Part shown: positions 9,620 through 18,084 of the stretch, piece after piece | How positions within the stretch are numbered: position 1 is the first letter of the stretch | Layout of the letters: each line of letters opens with the position of its first letter | DNA from: Propionivibrio soli | GTDB lineage: Bacteria > Pseudomonadota > Gammaproteobacteria > Burkholderiales > Rhodocyclaceae | Reading direction: 5' to 3' | NCBI RefSeq assembly: GCF_025770765.1 | Contig: NZ_JANZKY010000019.1 | Coordinates: 29,836-93,835, forward strand | DNA: 64,000 nt | Notes under the pieces: generated by a model | Seen by the model: only the letters and a program-made list of their open reading frames with translations | What the model was told of the DNA's origin: nothing | The model's database searches: none | Made by a program: the position numbers and the translations under genes

Positions 9620-10453
9620 TCAGCGCAGATTCAGGCCGGGATGCGCCGCCGCCAGCGATCCCGCGTCGCCGTCGATTCCGCCCGGCTCGCGGGCGCGCGC
9701 CATGGCGATCACCTTTTCGCTTGTGGCGCGGGCGTCGTTGAGCATCGGCGACGTCTTGACGCCCGTGGCGAGGAAGGCGAACACGTCGTAGGCGAACGAG
9801 TTCAGGCGCGAGAGCGTATTGCGGTTGGCGCGCGCGAAGGCGTTGTAGGCGACGGCCGCCGGGATCGCGACGGCGAGGCCGATCGCGGTCATGATCAGCG
9901 CCTCGCCAACCGGCCCGGCCACCTTGTCGAGCGTACCCTGGCCGCTGGCGCCGATGGCGATCAGCGCGTGATAGATGCCCCAGACGGTCCCGAACAGCCC
10001 CACGAACGGAGCGGCCGATGCCACCGTGGCGAGAAAGGTCAGGCCGAACTCGAGGTGGCTGCGGTCTTCGTCGATGGCGCGCTTGAGTGCCCGGGTCAGC
10101 AGGTCGTCGGCGGAGCCAGCGTTTACCAATCCGCCGGTTTCGCCCCGGCCGGAGCGCCCGGCCTGTCGCCGATTGTGCTGTTCGATCGCCGTAAACCCGT
10201 GGTGCACGAGGTGCGAGAACGGATCGGGTGTGCCGCGCTCGCGCAGGCGTTCGGCGACGGCCTGGAGATCGCGCGCTTCCCAGAATGCTTCGAGGAAAGC
10301 GTCGCTGCGTCGGCGCAGATGGTAGTTGCACAGGCCTTTGCTGACGATCAGATACCAGGTGCCGATCGATGCGAGCGACATGAGGGCGAGAACGCCGAGA
10401 GCGACACCGTCGGCGTTGGCGAGGAAGTGGGCGAAGCCCATGGGGTTTTGCAT
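9620..10453 (-). CDS. exbB: ExbB/TolQ/MotA-family proton channel protein
   Basis: 277 residues with three transmembrane helices: near residue 20-40, then the conserved pair LTFLATVASAAPFVGLFGTVWG (about 140) and GEALIMTAIGLAVAIPAAVAY (about 185). The FVGLFGTVWGI and TAIGLAVAIPA blocks are the ExbB/TolQ signatures that line the proton channel. A cytoplasmic loop between helices 1 and 2 contains a Gly/Arg-rich insert (QAGRSGRGETGG). It lies between tonB and exbD, with 23 bases to tonB and 12 bases to exbD, so it is part of the TonB energy complex. Confidence 0.92.
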   Translation of the reverse strand: MQNPMGFAHFLANADGVALGVLALMSLASIGTWYLIVSKGLCNYHLRRRSDAFLEAFWEARDLQAVAERLRERGTPDPFSHLVHHGFTAIEQHNRRQAGRSGRGETGGLVNAGSADDLLTRALKRAIDEDRSHLEFGLTFLATVASAAPFVGLFGTVWGIYHALIAIGASGQGTLDKVAGPVGEALIMTAIGLAVAIPAAVAYNAFARANRNTLSRLNSFAYDVFAFLATGVKTSPMLNDARATSEKVIAMARAREPGGIDGDAGSLAAAHPGLNLR

Positions 10454-10476
10454 AGCGGACTCTTTGGCTTTTCAGG

Positions 10477-11241
10477 TTAGTTTTTGAGGGAGAAAACGAT
10501 CGGCACCAGCACCCAGGCGCCGACGGCTTCATTGCCTTGCTTGGCGGCGACGAACTTCCAGCGGCGGACAGCATCGAGCGCCGCGTGGTCGAGGCGCGGC
10601 GAGCCGCTGCCAGTGCGGATGTCGACTTGGCTCGGCCGGCCGTCCGGCTCCACGAAGACGCGCAGGATGACGCGTCCCTCTTCGCCCATTCGGCGAGAGA
10701 GGGGGGGGTAGGTAGGAGCGGGATTTTGCAGATAGGCGGCATCGAAGCGCGGGGGAATGACCGTCGGGCCTGCCGCCGTTCGCTCTGCGATGGCAGGTTG
10801 TGCCGCTGCCTGGAGTTCCGTCGGAGCGGGTTGGACGGGCGGTTGGGGCGTCGGCGCCGTGTCGGCGGGAACCGCAGAGGCCACCGGCGCCGCTGTCATG
10901 AGCGTTTCGCGCGGCGGGGGCGATGCCTTGGTGCGGGTTGGTTTCTTCCGTTCTGGCGGCGTGTCTTGAGGAGGCGGAGACGGCTTCCGGGTCATCGCTT
11001 CGTCGGCGGATTCGGTCACCGCCGTGGCGATCAAATGGACCACTTGCGCGGGGGCGGGCGGTGCGGGGCGAGCCTGGTCTGGCCACACGGCGAAGGCGGC
11101 AAGGACGGCGCCATGCGCGAGGACGACGGCACCCACGCCCAACCAGGAAACGTGGTCAGCACGGTAGTGGCGCGACGACTCGGTTCCGTCCACTGGGGTA
11201 CGGGTCGCGCGTAGGCAGGGGATCTGGTCTTCGCGCATCAT
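10477..11241 (-). CDS. tonB: Energy transducer TonB
   Basis: 254 residues: a single N-terminal signal-anchor helix (LGVGAVVLAHGAVLAAFAVW, about residues 33-52), a long Pro/Ala/Lys-rich periplasm-spanning stretch (residues 60-165), and a C-terminal TonB domain with YPPLSRRMGEEGRVILRVFV and LDHAALDAVRRWKF. It transmits the ExbBD-derived force to outer-membrane receptors. The first ATG of an ATGATG overlaps the stop of the PepSY gene (11238-11241), so the two are coupled. The frame continues open upstream only as a by-product of GC-rich DNA. Confidence 0.92.
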   Translation of the reverse strand: MMREDQIPCLRATRTPVDGTESSRHYRADHVSWLGVGAVVLAHGAVLAAFAVWPDQARPAPPAPAQVVHLIATAVTESADEAMTRKPSPPPQDTPPERKKPTRTKASPPPRETLMTAAPVASAVPADTAPTPQPPVQPAPTELQAAAQPAIAERTAAGPTVIPPRFDAAYLQNPAPTYPPLSRRMGEEGRVILRVFVEPDGRPSQVDIRTGSGSPRLDHAALDAVRRWKFVAAKQGNEAVGAWVLVPIVFSLKN

Positions 11242-12506
11242 CGCTGCATCGCCCGCCGCGACCATTCGGGCTTGAGGGCCTCGTCGCGCAACACCCGGCT
11301 GCGACGTTTGCGCCACCACACATAGGCGCCTGTCACCGAGAGCATGGCGACGACGAGGCCCATGGCCGAGATCAGGATGCGACCAGGCAGGCCAAGAATG
11401 CGCCCGGAATGGACCGGGAACTGTGCCTGCACGAAGACGTCCGCGGCCGTCCCCTGCCATGGCAGGCGTTCGCCGAGCAGGCGGCCGTCCTCGCCGTCGA
11501 AGAACAGGCGGGCCGGACCGACGCCGGCCGCGCCGTGGTCGCCGCCCGGGTGGAAGAACTGCACGCTGTAAACGCCATAGGCCGTCGAGTAGAAGACGCT
11601 GCCCGGCGGTTCGTCCCATTGCCTGCGCGCGGCTTCGGCGCCGGCAAGGGCGACGATTTCTCCGTAACCGACTTTGGCTTCGCGCGGGTGCAGGAAGTCC
11701 GCCGGTTCGCGCGTATCGAAGGGCGTCGGCGTGACCTGTGAGACCATCGACATCAGCGGATAGAAGGCTTCGCGGTAGAGGTTGAGCGAGAACGCGGTGA
11801 ACGCGAGGACGAAGAGCAGGACCCAGGTCCACAGGCTGCCGGCGCGATGAAGGTCGTAGTTCAGCTTGTACGTTCCGGTACCCCGGCGCACCCGCCACGA
11901 TGTCTGCCAGCGTTGCCACCAGGAGCGTTGCGGCGGTTCGCTCCCGGGCCGCCGCCGACTAGCCGGAAAGGTGAGAAAGACGCCGGTGAAGCAGTCGACG
12001 GTCCACACCACGGCGACGATGCCGAGCAGCCAGATTCCCCAGCGGTCGCTGCCGGCGAACGGCGAGATGTGCAGGCTGTAGTGCAGTTTGTAGAGGAACG
12101 AGACCAGCGTCTCGCGTGTGATCGGCCAGACGGCGCCCCATTCGCGGCGGCCGAGTTCGGTGCCGTTGGCGGGGTCGACGAAAACCTGATTGTAGCCAGG
12201 TGTGAAGAACTGCCCGGTTCTTGGGTCGATACGCGGCTCGACCCCGAAGTGCAGCGATTCACCGGGTTCGGCGGAAAGCGGCAGGAAGGTCACGCGTACG
12301 CGCGAGTCCCGGGCCTCGATTTCCCGCGCCAAGGCCAGCGACGAGCGGTGCGGACCCCGGGCCGGCGCTTCCATCAGGTGCGGGTTGAGCAGGTCGTCGA
12401 GTTCATGGTCCCAGGAGATGATCGCACCGGTGAGACCGGTGACGAAAAGAAACGGGACCATGAACAACCCGGCATAGCGATGAAGCAAAACGAACAGGGG
12501 ACGCAT
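11238..12506 (-). CDS. PepSY-associated TM protein (putative siderophore/iron reductase)
   Basis: 422 residues with four main helices: FVLLHRYAGLFMVPFLFVTGLTG near the N terminus, WGIWLLGIVAVVWTVDCFTG (about 155), WVLLFVLAFTAFSLNL (about 230) and LISAMGLVVAMLSVTGAYVWW near the C terminus. The order and the HRYAGL histidine fit the PepSY_TM family (PiuB/FoxB/FiuB-like), often encoded beside siderophore receptors and implicated in ferric-siderophore reduction. It sits 21 bases after the receptor gene and overlaps tonB by four bases. The Fur-like sites upstream of the receptor probably control it too. Confidence 0.88.
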   Translation of the reverse strand: MRPLFVLLHRYAGLFMVPFLFVTGLTGAIISWDHELDDLLNPHLMEAPARGPHRSSLALAREIEARDSRVRVTFLPLSAEPGESLHFGVEPRIDPRTGQFFTPGYNQVFVDPANGTELGRREWGAVWPITRETLVSFLYKLHYSLHISPFAGSDRWGIWLLGIVAVVWTVDCFTGVFLTFPASRRRPGSEPPQRSWWQRWQTSWRVRRGTGTYKLNYDLHRAGSLWTWVLLFVLAFTAFSLNLYREAFYPLMSMVSQVTPTPFDTREPADFLHPREAKVGYGEIVALAGAEAARRQWDEPPGSVFYSTAYGVYSVQFFHPGGDHGAAGVGPARLFFDGEDGRLLGERLPWQGTAADVFVQAQFPVHSGRILGLPGRILISAMGLVVAMLSVTGAYVWWRKRRSRVLRDEALKPEWSRRAMQR

Positions 12507-12527
12507 TGCGGCTCTCTGATTCGATGC

Positions 12528-14753
12528 TCAGTACTTCACGTTGAGGCTTAACAGCGCGTGCCGGGGTGCGCCGTAGTACGCCTGATCCCAGTACAGGCTG
12601 GTCAGGTATTTACGGTCGGTCACATTGTTGATGTTGAGCGTCGCGCTCACCTTGTCGGTGAAGTCGTAGCGTGCCATCAGGTTCACCAGCGTGTAGGCAG
12701 ATTGCCGGATGGTGACGTCGGCGGCCGGTTCGCGGTACGTGCTGTCGCGCCACTGCAGGCTGGCGCCGACCTTCAGTCGCTCGATCGTCGGCACGCGGTA
12801 CGTCGTCGTGACGCGCAGCAACCGCCGCGGCGTGAACGTGCGCACGTCATGGCCGTCCTTATCCTCGATCGACAGTTGCGTGTAGCCGGCCGTGGCCTGC
12901 AGTCGCGATGTGATGTTGCCGGCGAGTTCGAGCTCGTAGCCTTGGGAGAGGGCGTCGACGCCGCGGTAATAGGTGTCCGTGCCGAGATATCCAGCCGCCT
13001 CCGCAACGTTGTCTTGCTTGGTACGGAACACTGCGAGCGATGCATTTAACCGTTTGTCGAAGAACTCGCCCTTGAGACCGACCTCCTTGTTGTTGCCTTT
13101 GATCGGAGCGAGCGTCTGCCGGTTGATGTCGATCTCATGCTGCGGATTGAAGATGTCGGTGTAGCTCGCGTACGCCGAAAGGTTTGGCGTGAAGTCATAA
13201 ATGACACCGGCGTACGGACTGACGGCGCTTTCGGATTTGCGGCGGCTGACGCCATAGCTCGTCCCGCGTTCTTCCACGGCCGTGGCGTTGGCGCCGAACA
13301 CAAGCTTGACGGCGTCTGTCGGATTGATACGCACGGCGGCGTAGGCGCTGCGCCGGTATTCGGTGAATTGACTGCCGTCGACGGAGGCGTCGAACGCCGG
13401 TTCCGGATAGTTGCCGGTCCACGTGGCGAGATCCTGGATTGGCGTACCGATGCCGCGGCCGTAGTTCGACTCGTCCTCCAGTGTCGACCGGGCCCAACTC
13501 GCGCCGACGACGAGTTCGTGCTTGCGTCCGGCGAGCGTGAAAGGGCCCGTCGCGTTGATGTCGGCGATGTCCTGGCGGGTGACGCCTGCGTACTCCGACG
13601 GGTAGGCGAAGAGGCCCAAGCCAGTGGCGCGATCAGGGGTGCCATAGACGTAAAAAAGCTTGCTGTCCGAATCAGTACGGTTATGCGTGAGGGTTCCCTT
13701 CACTTGCCAATCGTTGGTGAAGCGGTGTGCCAACTCGGCGAAGGTCGACTGCGTTTTCACGTTCCAGTACGACCAGTCGGCGGCCGGATTGGTCGATACG
13801 TCGTAGTGGGTCGGGGTACCGTCCGTGTAGTACATCGGCAAGGCGCCCCACATCGGGTTTTTGGAGCGCCCGTCTTCGAGCGTGTGGCCGAAGGTCAGCA
13901 GCGTGGCGTCGGAGAGGTCAGCTTCGAGGATGCCGTAGAACAGCGACTTCTTTTGCTCGTAACGGTCGAGGTAGGAATCCTTGTCCAGCCCGGCGGCGAC
14001 GACGCGGCCGCGCAACGTGCCGGCGGCGTTGAGCGGCCCGGAGACGTCGGCGTCAAGGCGGCGGTAATCCCAGGAGCCGAGTGTCAACCCGGCCGAAGCC
14101 TGGAAGTCCGCCGTCGGGCGTTTGCGGATGAAGTTGATCGTGGCCGACGGATTACCCGTTCCCGAACTCAACCCGTTGGCGCCACGTACGACTTCGATGC
14201 GGTCGTAGATCGCGGTGTCGATCTGGCCGGAGATGTTGCCGTAGGTGAGGGGAACGCCGATGCCGTCGACCTGGAAGTTGTTGATGTCGAAGCCGCGCGA
14301 CGTGTAGTAGGTGCGATCCGTCTCAACCTTCTCGACGACGATGCCGGGCGTGTTGTCGAGCACATCATTGATCGTATTCAGCTTGAAGTCTTCGATCTGC
14401 TCGCGCGTGACTACCGACACCGATTGCGGCGTCTCACGGGGCGACAGATTAAGGCGCGTCGCGCTGGCGCTCCGTTCCACTGTGTAGGAACGGGTACGCT
14501 CGGACGGGACAGCCTCGCCCGGTGTCATTGTCGCCGTGACGCGAACTTCCGAAAGTGTTGCTTCGCTGGCGTTTTCGCGCGGGTCTGGAGTGCTAGTACC
14601 CGGCGTCTGGGCGTGAGCCGAGCAAGCGAGTAGGGCGCTCGTCGCCAATCCGGCCCAGCGAGGGAGGAAAAGCGCGCGTACTAAACGTGGAACCGGAGCT
14701 TGAGCAAACGACGGGGTGTTGGTTTTCTTTGGGCGGGTAGAACGTTGAGTCAC
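12528..14753 (-). CDS. TonB-dependent siderophore receptor
   Basis: 741-residue outer-membrane receptor. A signal peptide (ATSALLACSAHAQT, about residues 35-49) is followed by a TonB-box-like segment (ATLSEVRVTA), a plug domain with TPQSVSVVTREQIED and the YYTSRGFDINNFQVDG block, and a 22-strand barrel ending in a C-terminal aromatic residue (SLNVKY). The plug motifs place it with FhuE/FpvA-type hydroxamate siderophore receptors; the ligand cannot be told. The start is a GTG at 14753 with GGAG eight bases before it; a TTG at 14801 would add 16 residues. First gene of the iron cluster, downstream of two Fur-like boxes. Confidence 0.93.
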   Translation of the reverse strand: MTQRSTRPKKTNTPSFAQAPVPRLVRALFLPRWAGLATSALLACSAHAQTPGTSTPDPRENASEATLSEVRVTATMTPGEAVPSERTRSYTVERSASATRLNLSPRETPQSVSVVTREQIEDFKLNTINDVLDNTPGIVVEKVETDRTYYTSRGFDINNFQVDGIGVPLTYGNISGQIDTAIYDRIEVVRGANGLSSGTGNPSATINFIRKRPTADFQASAGLTLGSWDYRRLDADVSGPLNAAGTLRGRVVAAGLDKDSYLDRYEQKKSLFYGILEADLSDATLLTFGHTLEDGRSKNPMWGALPMYYTDGTPTHYDVSTNPAADWSYWNVKTQSTFAELAHRFTNDWQVKGTLTHNRTDSDSKLFYVYGTPDRATGLGLFAYPSEYAGVTRQDIADINATGPFTLAGRKHELVVGASWARSTLEDESNYGRGIGTPIQDLATWTGNYPEPAFDASVDGSQFTEYRRSAYAAVRINPTDAVKLVFGANATAVEERGTSYGVSRRKSESAVSPYAGVIYDFTPNLSAYASYTDIFNPQHEIDINRQTLAPIKGNNKEVGLKGEFFDKRLNASLAVFRTKQDNVAEAAGYLGTDTYYRGVDALSQGYELELAGNITSRLQATAGYTQLSIEDKDGHDVRTFTPRRLLRVTTTYRVPTIERLKVGASLQWRDSTYREPAADVTIRQSAYTLVNLMARYDFTDKVSATLNINNVTDRKYLTSLYWDQAYYGAPRHALLSLNVKY

Positions 14754-14804
14754 GGGAAAAACTCCGAGAGGGACGAAAAATTGGGCCGTGGGAGGGTGCA
14801 AAGG

Positions 14805-14885
14805 TCAAAAACCGACTAAGAGGGCGATCAAAAGGATCAGAGCGGCAATGCCCACGTTGGCGAGCAGGCTGGCCACGATCGGCAC
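14805..14885 (-). CDS. Candidate 26-residue hydrophobic small protein (speculative)
   Basis: A short open frame, GTG to TGA, encodes an almost wholly hydrophobic peptide (begins MPIVASLLANVG, ends ALLVGF) long enough for one membrane helix. An in-frame TTG at 14909 would add eight residues beginning MRTVLIYK, giving a basic N terminus before the helix, but would overlap the Fur-like site. No good ribosome binding site is seen for either start. It lies between the Fur-like boxes and the receptor gene, so if translated it would be iron-regulated. It could equally be chance coding in the leader. Confidence 0.2.
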   Translation of the reverse strand: MPIVASLLANVGIAALILLIALLVGF

Positions 14886-14890
14886 CTTAT

Positions 14891-14955
14891 AAATGAGAAC
14901 GGTTCGCAATATAAACGACCCGAAAACGCGATGTCAATGAGAATTGTTCTTATTT
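14891..14955 (-). promoter_or_regulatory. Two Fur-box-like sites upstream of siderophore receptor
   Basis: An AT-rich island stands out from its surroundings. The sequence at 14935-14955 (core AATGAGAATTGTTCTTATT) closely resembles the 19-base Fur consensus of GATAAT-type repeats, and a second, weaker copy lies at 14891-14914 (core AATGAGAACGGTTCGCAAT). Both share the half-site AATGAGAA. Fur with Fe(II) would repress the receptor-PepSY-tonB-exbB-exbD operon. Only the consensus resemblance and the position are seen; binding is inferred. Confidence 0.7.
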
Positions 14956-15071
14956 AAATTGGCGGCCAACATGCCGAGCGGGCGCAGCAGGGCTAGGCAC
15001 GGCGGGCGGGAAGGCACCTGCCCTGCGTGGGGTGACGTGGGAAAACGGCTGACGGCTGGCGGCCGGACAGG

Positions 15072-15737
15072 CTAGAAGTCGGCGGGGAACGTAAAGGCGA
15101 GCGTCTTGCCGCTGCGCGGATGGGCGAACGCGAGGTACTCCGCATGCAGGAGCAGCCGGTCGGCCTGCTCGCGGATCGCACCGTGCGCATACAGCGGGTC
15201 GCCGACGATCGGGTGGCCGAGCGCCTGCATGTGCACGCGCAACTGGTGCGTGCGGCCGGTTTCGGGGATCAATTCGACGCGTGATGTGTCGCTGGCTGAG
15301 TCGTGGGCGAGGACCCGGTAGCGGGTCAGCGACGGCTTGCCGTTCTCGAAATCCACTTTGTGCAGGGGGCGGTTGGGCCAGTCGACCAGCAGGGGAAGCG
15401 AAACTTCGCCGACATCCTGCTCGAGCTTGCCAGCGATGACAGCGACGTACCGTTTTTCGACCTCCCGGCCTTGGAACATCATACTCAAACGGCGGTGCAT
15501 TTCCTTGCCGCGTGCGAGAACTAGCATTCCCGACGTGTCGTAGTCGAGGCGGTGCACGATGAGCGCATCAGGGTGCTCAATCTGCACGCGCCGGATCAGG
15601 CAGTCCTGCTTTTCATCTCCACGGCCGGGGACGGACAACATACGTGTCGGTTTGCTGACTACGAGAAGCGCCGTGTCCGCGTAGACAAGCGCGAAACCGG
15701 AATCGATGAAGGCGATCGCGTTGGTGTTCTCGGACAT
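15072..15737 (-). CDS. rluA: RluA-family pseudouridine synthase
   Basis: 221-residue enzyme. The catalytic motif HRLDYDTSG holds the nucleophilic Asp (about residue 64). The flanking blocks LVVSKPTRMLSVPGR, LPLLVDWPNRP and GRTHQLRVHM match E. coli RluA, which modifies U746 of 23S rRNA and U32 of several tRNAs, in both content and length (219 residues). No S4 domain is present, also as in RluA rather than RluB/C/D. The gene stands alone; the ATG at 15737 fits the family N terminus. Confidence 0.88.
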   Translation of the reverse strand: MSENTNAIAFIDSGFALVYADTALLVVSKPTRMLSVPGRGDEKQDCLIRRVQIEHPDALIVHRLDYDTSGMLVLARGKEMHRRLSMMFQGREVEKRYVAVIAGKLEQDVGEVSLPLLVDWPNRPLHKVDFENGKPSLTRYRVLAHDSASDTSRVELIPETGRTHQLRVHMQALGHPIVGDPLYAHGAIREQADRLLLHAEYLAFAHPRSGKTLAFTFPADF

Positions 15738-16111
15738 GGGTGGCGAAGTGGCTGGTGGAGAAGGAGCGAGGCAGGGCGAAACCCTACCCGAACCGGGCGC
15801 GGAGGCGAGGATAAGGGGGCGTATTGTCTCTCGTTTCCGGTAATTCGGTCACCCCGCGGCGCGGGGTCATCGAAAGTCGTCCCCAAGGTAGCGAAGAATC
15901 CTCGGCCAAGCCTACGAAAAGCCCTTCCGATTCGATACAATCGCATGGTTTTTGCTCTGGCGCGCGCGGCGCGCTGCACTCGTGATTCCTCCGTACTACG
16001 CCTTCGCAATACCTTCCTTCCGGCCATTTCGGGCAGGGAAGCCGTTCTTCCGGCGGCCTTCGCCCACATCCCGCACAAACTGACCACGACGCACGAGAAA
16101 AGACCCTCTCG
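15738..16111. other. Intergenic region between divergent rluA and AEC permease
   Basis: 374 bases with no convincing gene. A TACAAT hexamer at 15936-15941 could be a -10 element for the AEC permease gene, but no clear -35 is seen. Nothing else recognised. Confidence 0.4.
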
Positions 16112-17050
16112 ATGAATACCTTTGCGCATCACCTGGCTCTGGCCGCCCCTTTGTTTTCGCTGGTTTTCATCGGTTATGCGGTGATGCGTTTTACCGGCTG
16201 GCCGACGGCAATGTCGGAGGCCCTGTCGCAGTTCGTTTTTACATTGGCCCTGCCGGCACTGCTGTTCCGCCTGCTCAGCGATTTCTCCAAATTACCGCCC
16301 GTTGATGCCCGCCTACTGATTGCGTTCTTCGGCAGTTGTCTCGCTGTCTTTGTCGTCGGGCGCTTCATTTCGTGGAAAGTGTTCAAGCTCGACGGCGTGT
16401 CGCAGTCGGTGTTTGCGCTCGGCTGCGTCTTTTCCAACAACGTGCTGCTCGGCTTGCCGCTCGCCAAGGTGACGCTGGGGGACGCGGCGGTGCCTTCGGT
16501 TGCCCTCGTGCTCGTGTTCAACGCGCTGATCCTGTGGACGCTGGTCACCATCTCGGTCGAATGGGCGCGTCACGGAAGCTTGTCGATACGAGGCTTTGCG
16601 AAGACCGTACGCAGCGTGCTTACCAACCCGGTGGTCTTCGGCATCCTCTCGGGAACGTTCATCGGCCTCCTTGGCCTGCGGTTGCCGGCGGCGGTCGATA
16701 CGCCGCTGACCATGATCGGGCAAGCGGCGACGCCGATGGCGCTCATCGCTTTAGGTATGGGACTGGCGGAATTCGGAATTCTCGACGGCTGGCGCGTCTC
16801 GGCGGCGATTACGGCCGTGAAGCTCGTCCTGCAACCGATCGTCGTCTGGGGGCTGGCGCGACTGCTGAACCTGCCGACGATGGAAACCCAGGTGGTGGTG
16901 CTGCTCGGGTCGATGGCCATCGGCGCCAATGTCTATCTGATGTCGCGCCAGTTCAAGGTGCTCGAAGGTCCGATCGCGAGCAGCCTGGTTTTGTCGACCG
17001 TACTTGCGGCGGTGACGACGCCGTTGGCGCTCACGCTGGTCGGTGCGTAG
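16112..17050 (+). CDS. AEC-family (auxin efflux carrier type) permease
   Basis: 312 residues and about ten transmembrane helices arranged in two repeats, with the first helix FSLVFIGYAVMRFTG and the conserved FSNNVLLGLPL and NPVVFGILSG segments of the Mem_trans/AEC family. Bacterial members include the malonate transporter MdcF and other organic-acid or amino-acid carriers. No malonate genes are nearby, so the substrate is unknown. The ribosome binding site is weak. The gene is not obviously in an operon. Confidence 0.87.
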   Translation: MNTFAHHLALAAPLFSLVFIGYAVMRFTGWPTAMSEALSQFVFTLALPALLFRLLSDFSKLPPVDARLLIAFFGSCLAVFVVGRFISWKVFKLDGVSQSVFALGCVFSNNVLLGLPLAKVTLGDAAVPSVALVLVFNALILWTLVTISVEWARHGSLSIRGFAKTVRSVLTNPVVFGILSGTFIGLLGLRLPAAVDTPLTMIGQAATPMALIALGMGLAEFGILDGWRVSAAITAVKLVLQPIVVWGLARLLNLPTMETQVVVLLGSMAIGANVYLMSRQFKVLEGPIASSLVLSTVLAAVTTPLALTLVGA

Positions 17051-17103
17051 CGCCGGTTCGTTCGGCCGACGCGGGCCTCTTACGTATTCACGTATTCAAT
17101 CAT

Positions 17104-17748
17104 TCAATCCGCTCGCCGCGAGGTTTCAATCGCGCGCCAGAACTCGTTGCGTGCTTGGTCCGACGTTTCGAAGTCGCCCGTGAACGCCTGGGTGACGACG
17201 CGCTCGTCGCCGCGCCGATCCTCGCCGAGTAATAGGCAGAGCTGCTCCGCCTCGATCACGCAGGCGGCGCCGCGCGCCTTGCCGTGATGCATCAGCGCTT
17301 CGGCAATATCGTGCGTCATCCATTCCTGGTACGTGAAGCGGTGGCCGATCGCGTCAACAAGGCGCGCGATGCGTCCGAAACCGTGCAAGCGGCCTCCCGG
17401 CAGATAGGCCACATGCGCTACGCCGCGGAACGGGACGAGGTGGTGCGGGCACACGCCGTGAATGGCAATACCGCGCACAACGACCATGTCGCGGCGGTGA
17501 TCCTCGAAACCCTCGCCGAGCGCGGCGGCGGGATCCAGATCATAGCCGCCAAGTAGGCGTTTCTGCCACAGTTCGCGCACCCGCTGCGCCGTACGCCCCA
17601 TATGCTCGGCGTCGGGCGCAATGCCGCAGGCGGCGAGCAGGTCGCCGACGGCTCGTTCGAACGCCGGGGCGTCAAAGTGCCCTTGGCGCGGAATCCCGAT
17701 GCCTGTCAGCGGGACGGGCGTTTGGTCATGGTCAGTGCAGTCGCTCAT
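17104..17748 (-). CDS. folE: GTP cyclohydrolase I-type protein, divergent active site
   Basis: 214 residues with the FolE fold: the zinc ligands are kept (CPHHLVP near residue 107 and the Cys of EAEQLCLL near 176), and so is the glutamine of FTYQEW. Compared from memory with E. coli FolE, other pocket residues differ: GLSKI is GFGRI here, the His two before the last zinc Cys is Gln, and the following ARGI block is LLGEDRRG. It probably belongs to a separate proteobacterial FolE branch; 7,8-dihydroneopterin triphosphate production is likely but not certain. The ATG at 17748 has GGAG just upstream; an ATG at 17784 would add 12 residues. It stands alone. Confidence 0.82.
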   Translation of the reverse strand: MSDCTDHDQTPVPLTGIGIPRQGHFDAPAFERAVGDLLAACGIAPDAEHMGRTAQRVRELWQKRLLGGYDLDPAAALGEGFEDHRRDMVVVRGIAIHGVCPHHLVPFRGVAHVAYLPGGRLHGFGRIARLVDAIGHRFTYQEWMTHDIAEALMHHGKARGAACVIEAEQLCLLLGEDRRGDERVVTQAFTGDFETSDQARNEFWRAIETSRRAD

Positions 17749-18084
17749 CGCGCTCTCCGTCGCATACGGAACGCTTACGATCATACGTGCGTTTGCCTGG
17801 GCGAGCGAGCACCACGGTGGCTCCTTGAGAATTCATAACCGCAGGAACTTCGAAAGCAGCCACGTTGCCGAAACACTGTGACGGGGTCGAATGTGAGGCG
17901 GGCTTCCGATGGCGGCTTATAACGCTTTGAGACACCCGGCGCAACGCCCTAAAGCCTACTAAATTAGTACTTTCCGCATAGCCGATGCGCCAAGCGGGCA
18001 CATCATGAGCGATAATAGCGGGCTATCATGATTCTCGACCCCGTTCCAAACGAGGATGAGGGGACGGCCTGGGGAAGGTACTGA
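17749..18084. other. Intergenic region between divergent folE and nitronate monooxygenase
   Basis: 336 bases serving two divergent genes. An AT-richer patch occurs around 17955-17985. No clear operator, RNA gene or small ORF was recognised. Confidence 0.4.

Noticed and set aside
11242..11919. Upstream continuation of the tonB reading frame inside the PepSY gene
   Set aside because: Arg/Pro/Ala-rich, out of frame with the PepSY protein and before a well-placed ATG; not part of TonB.
13137..14633. Plus-strand open frame of about 500 codons opposite the siderophore receptor
   Set aside because: No domain recognised; the receptor on the other strand is unambiguous.
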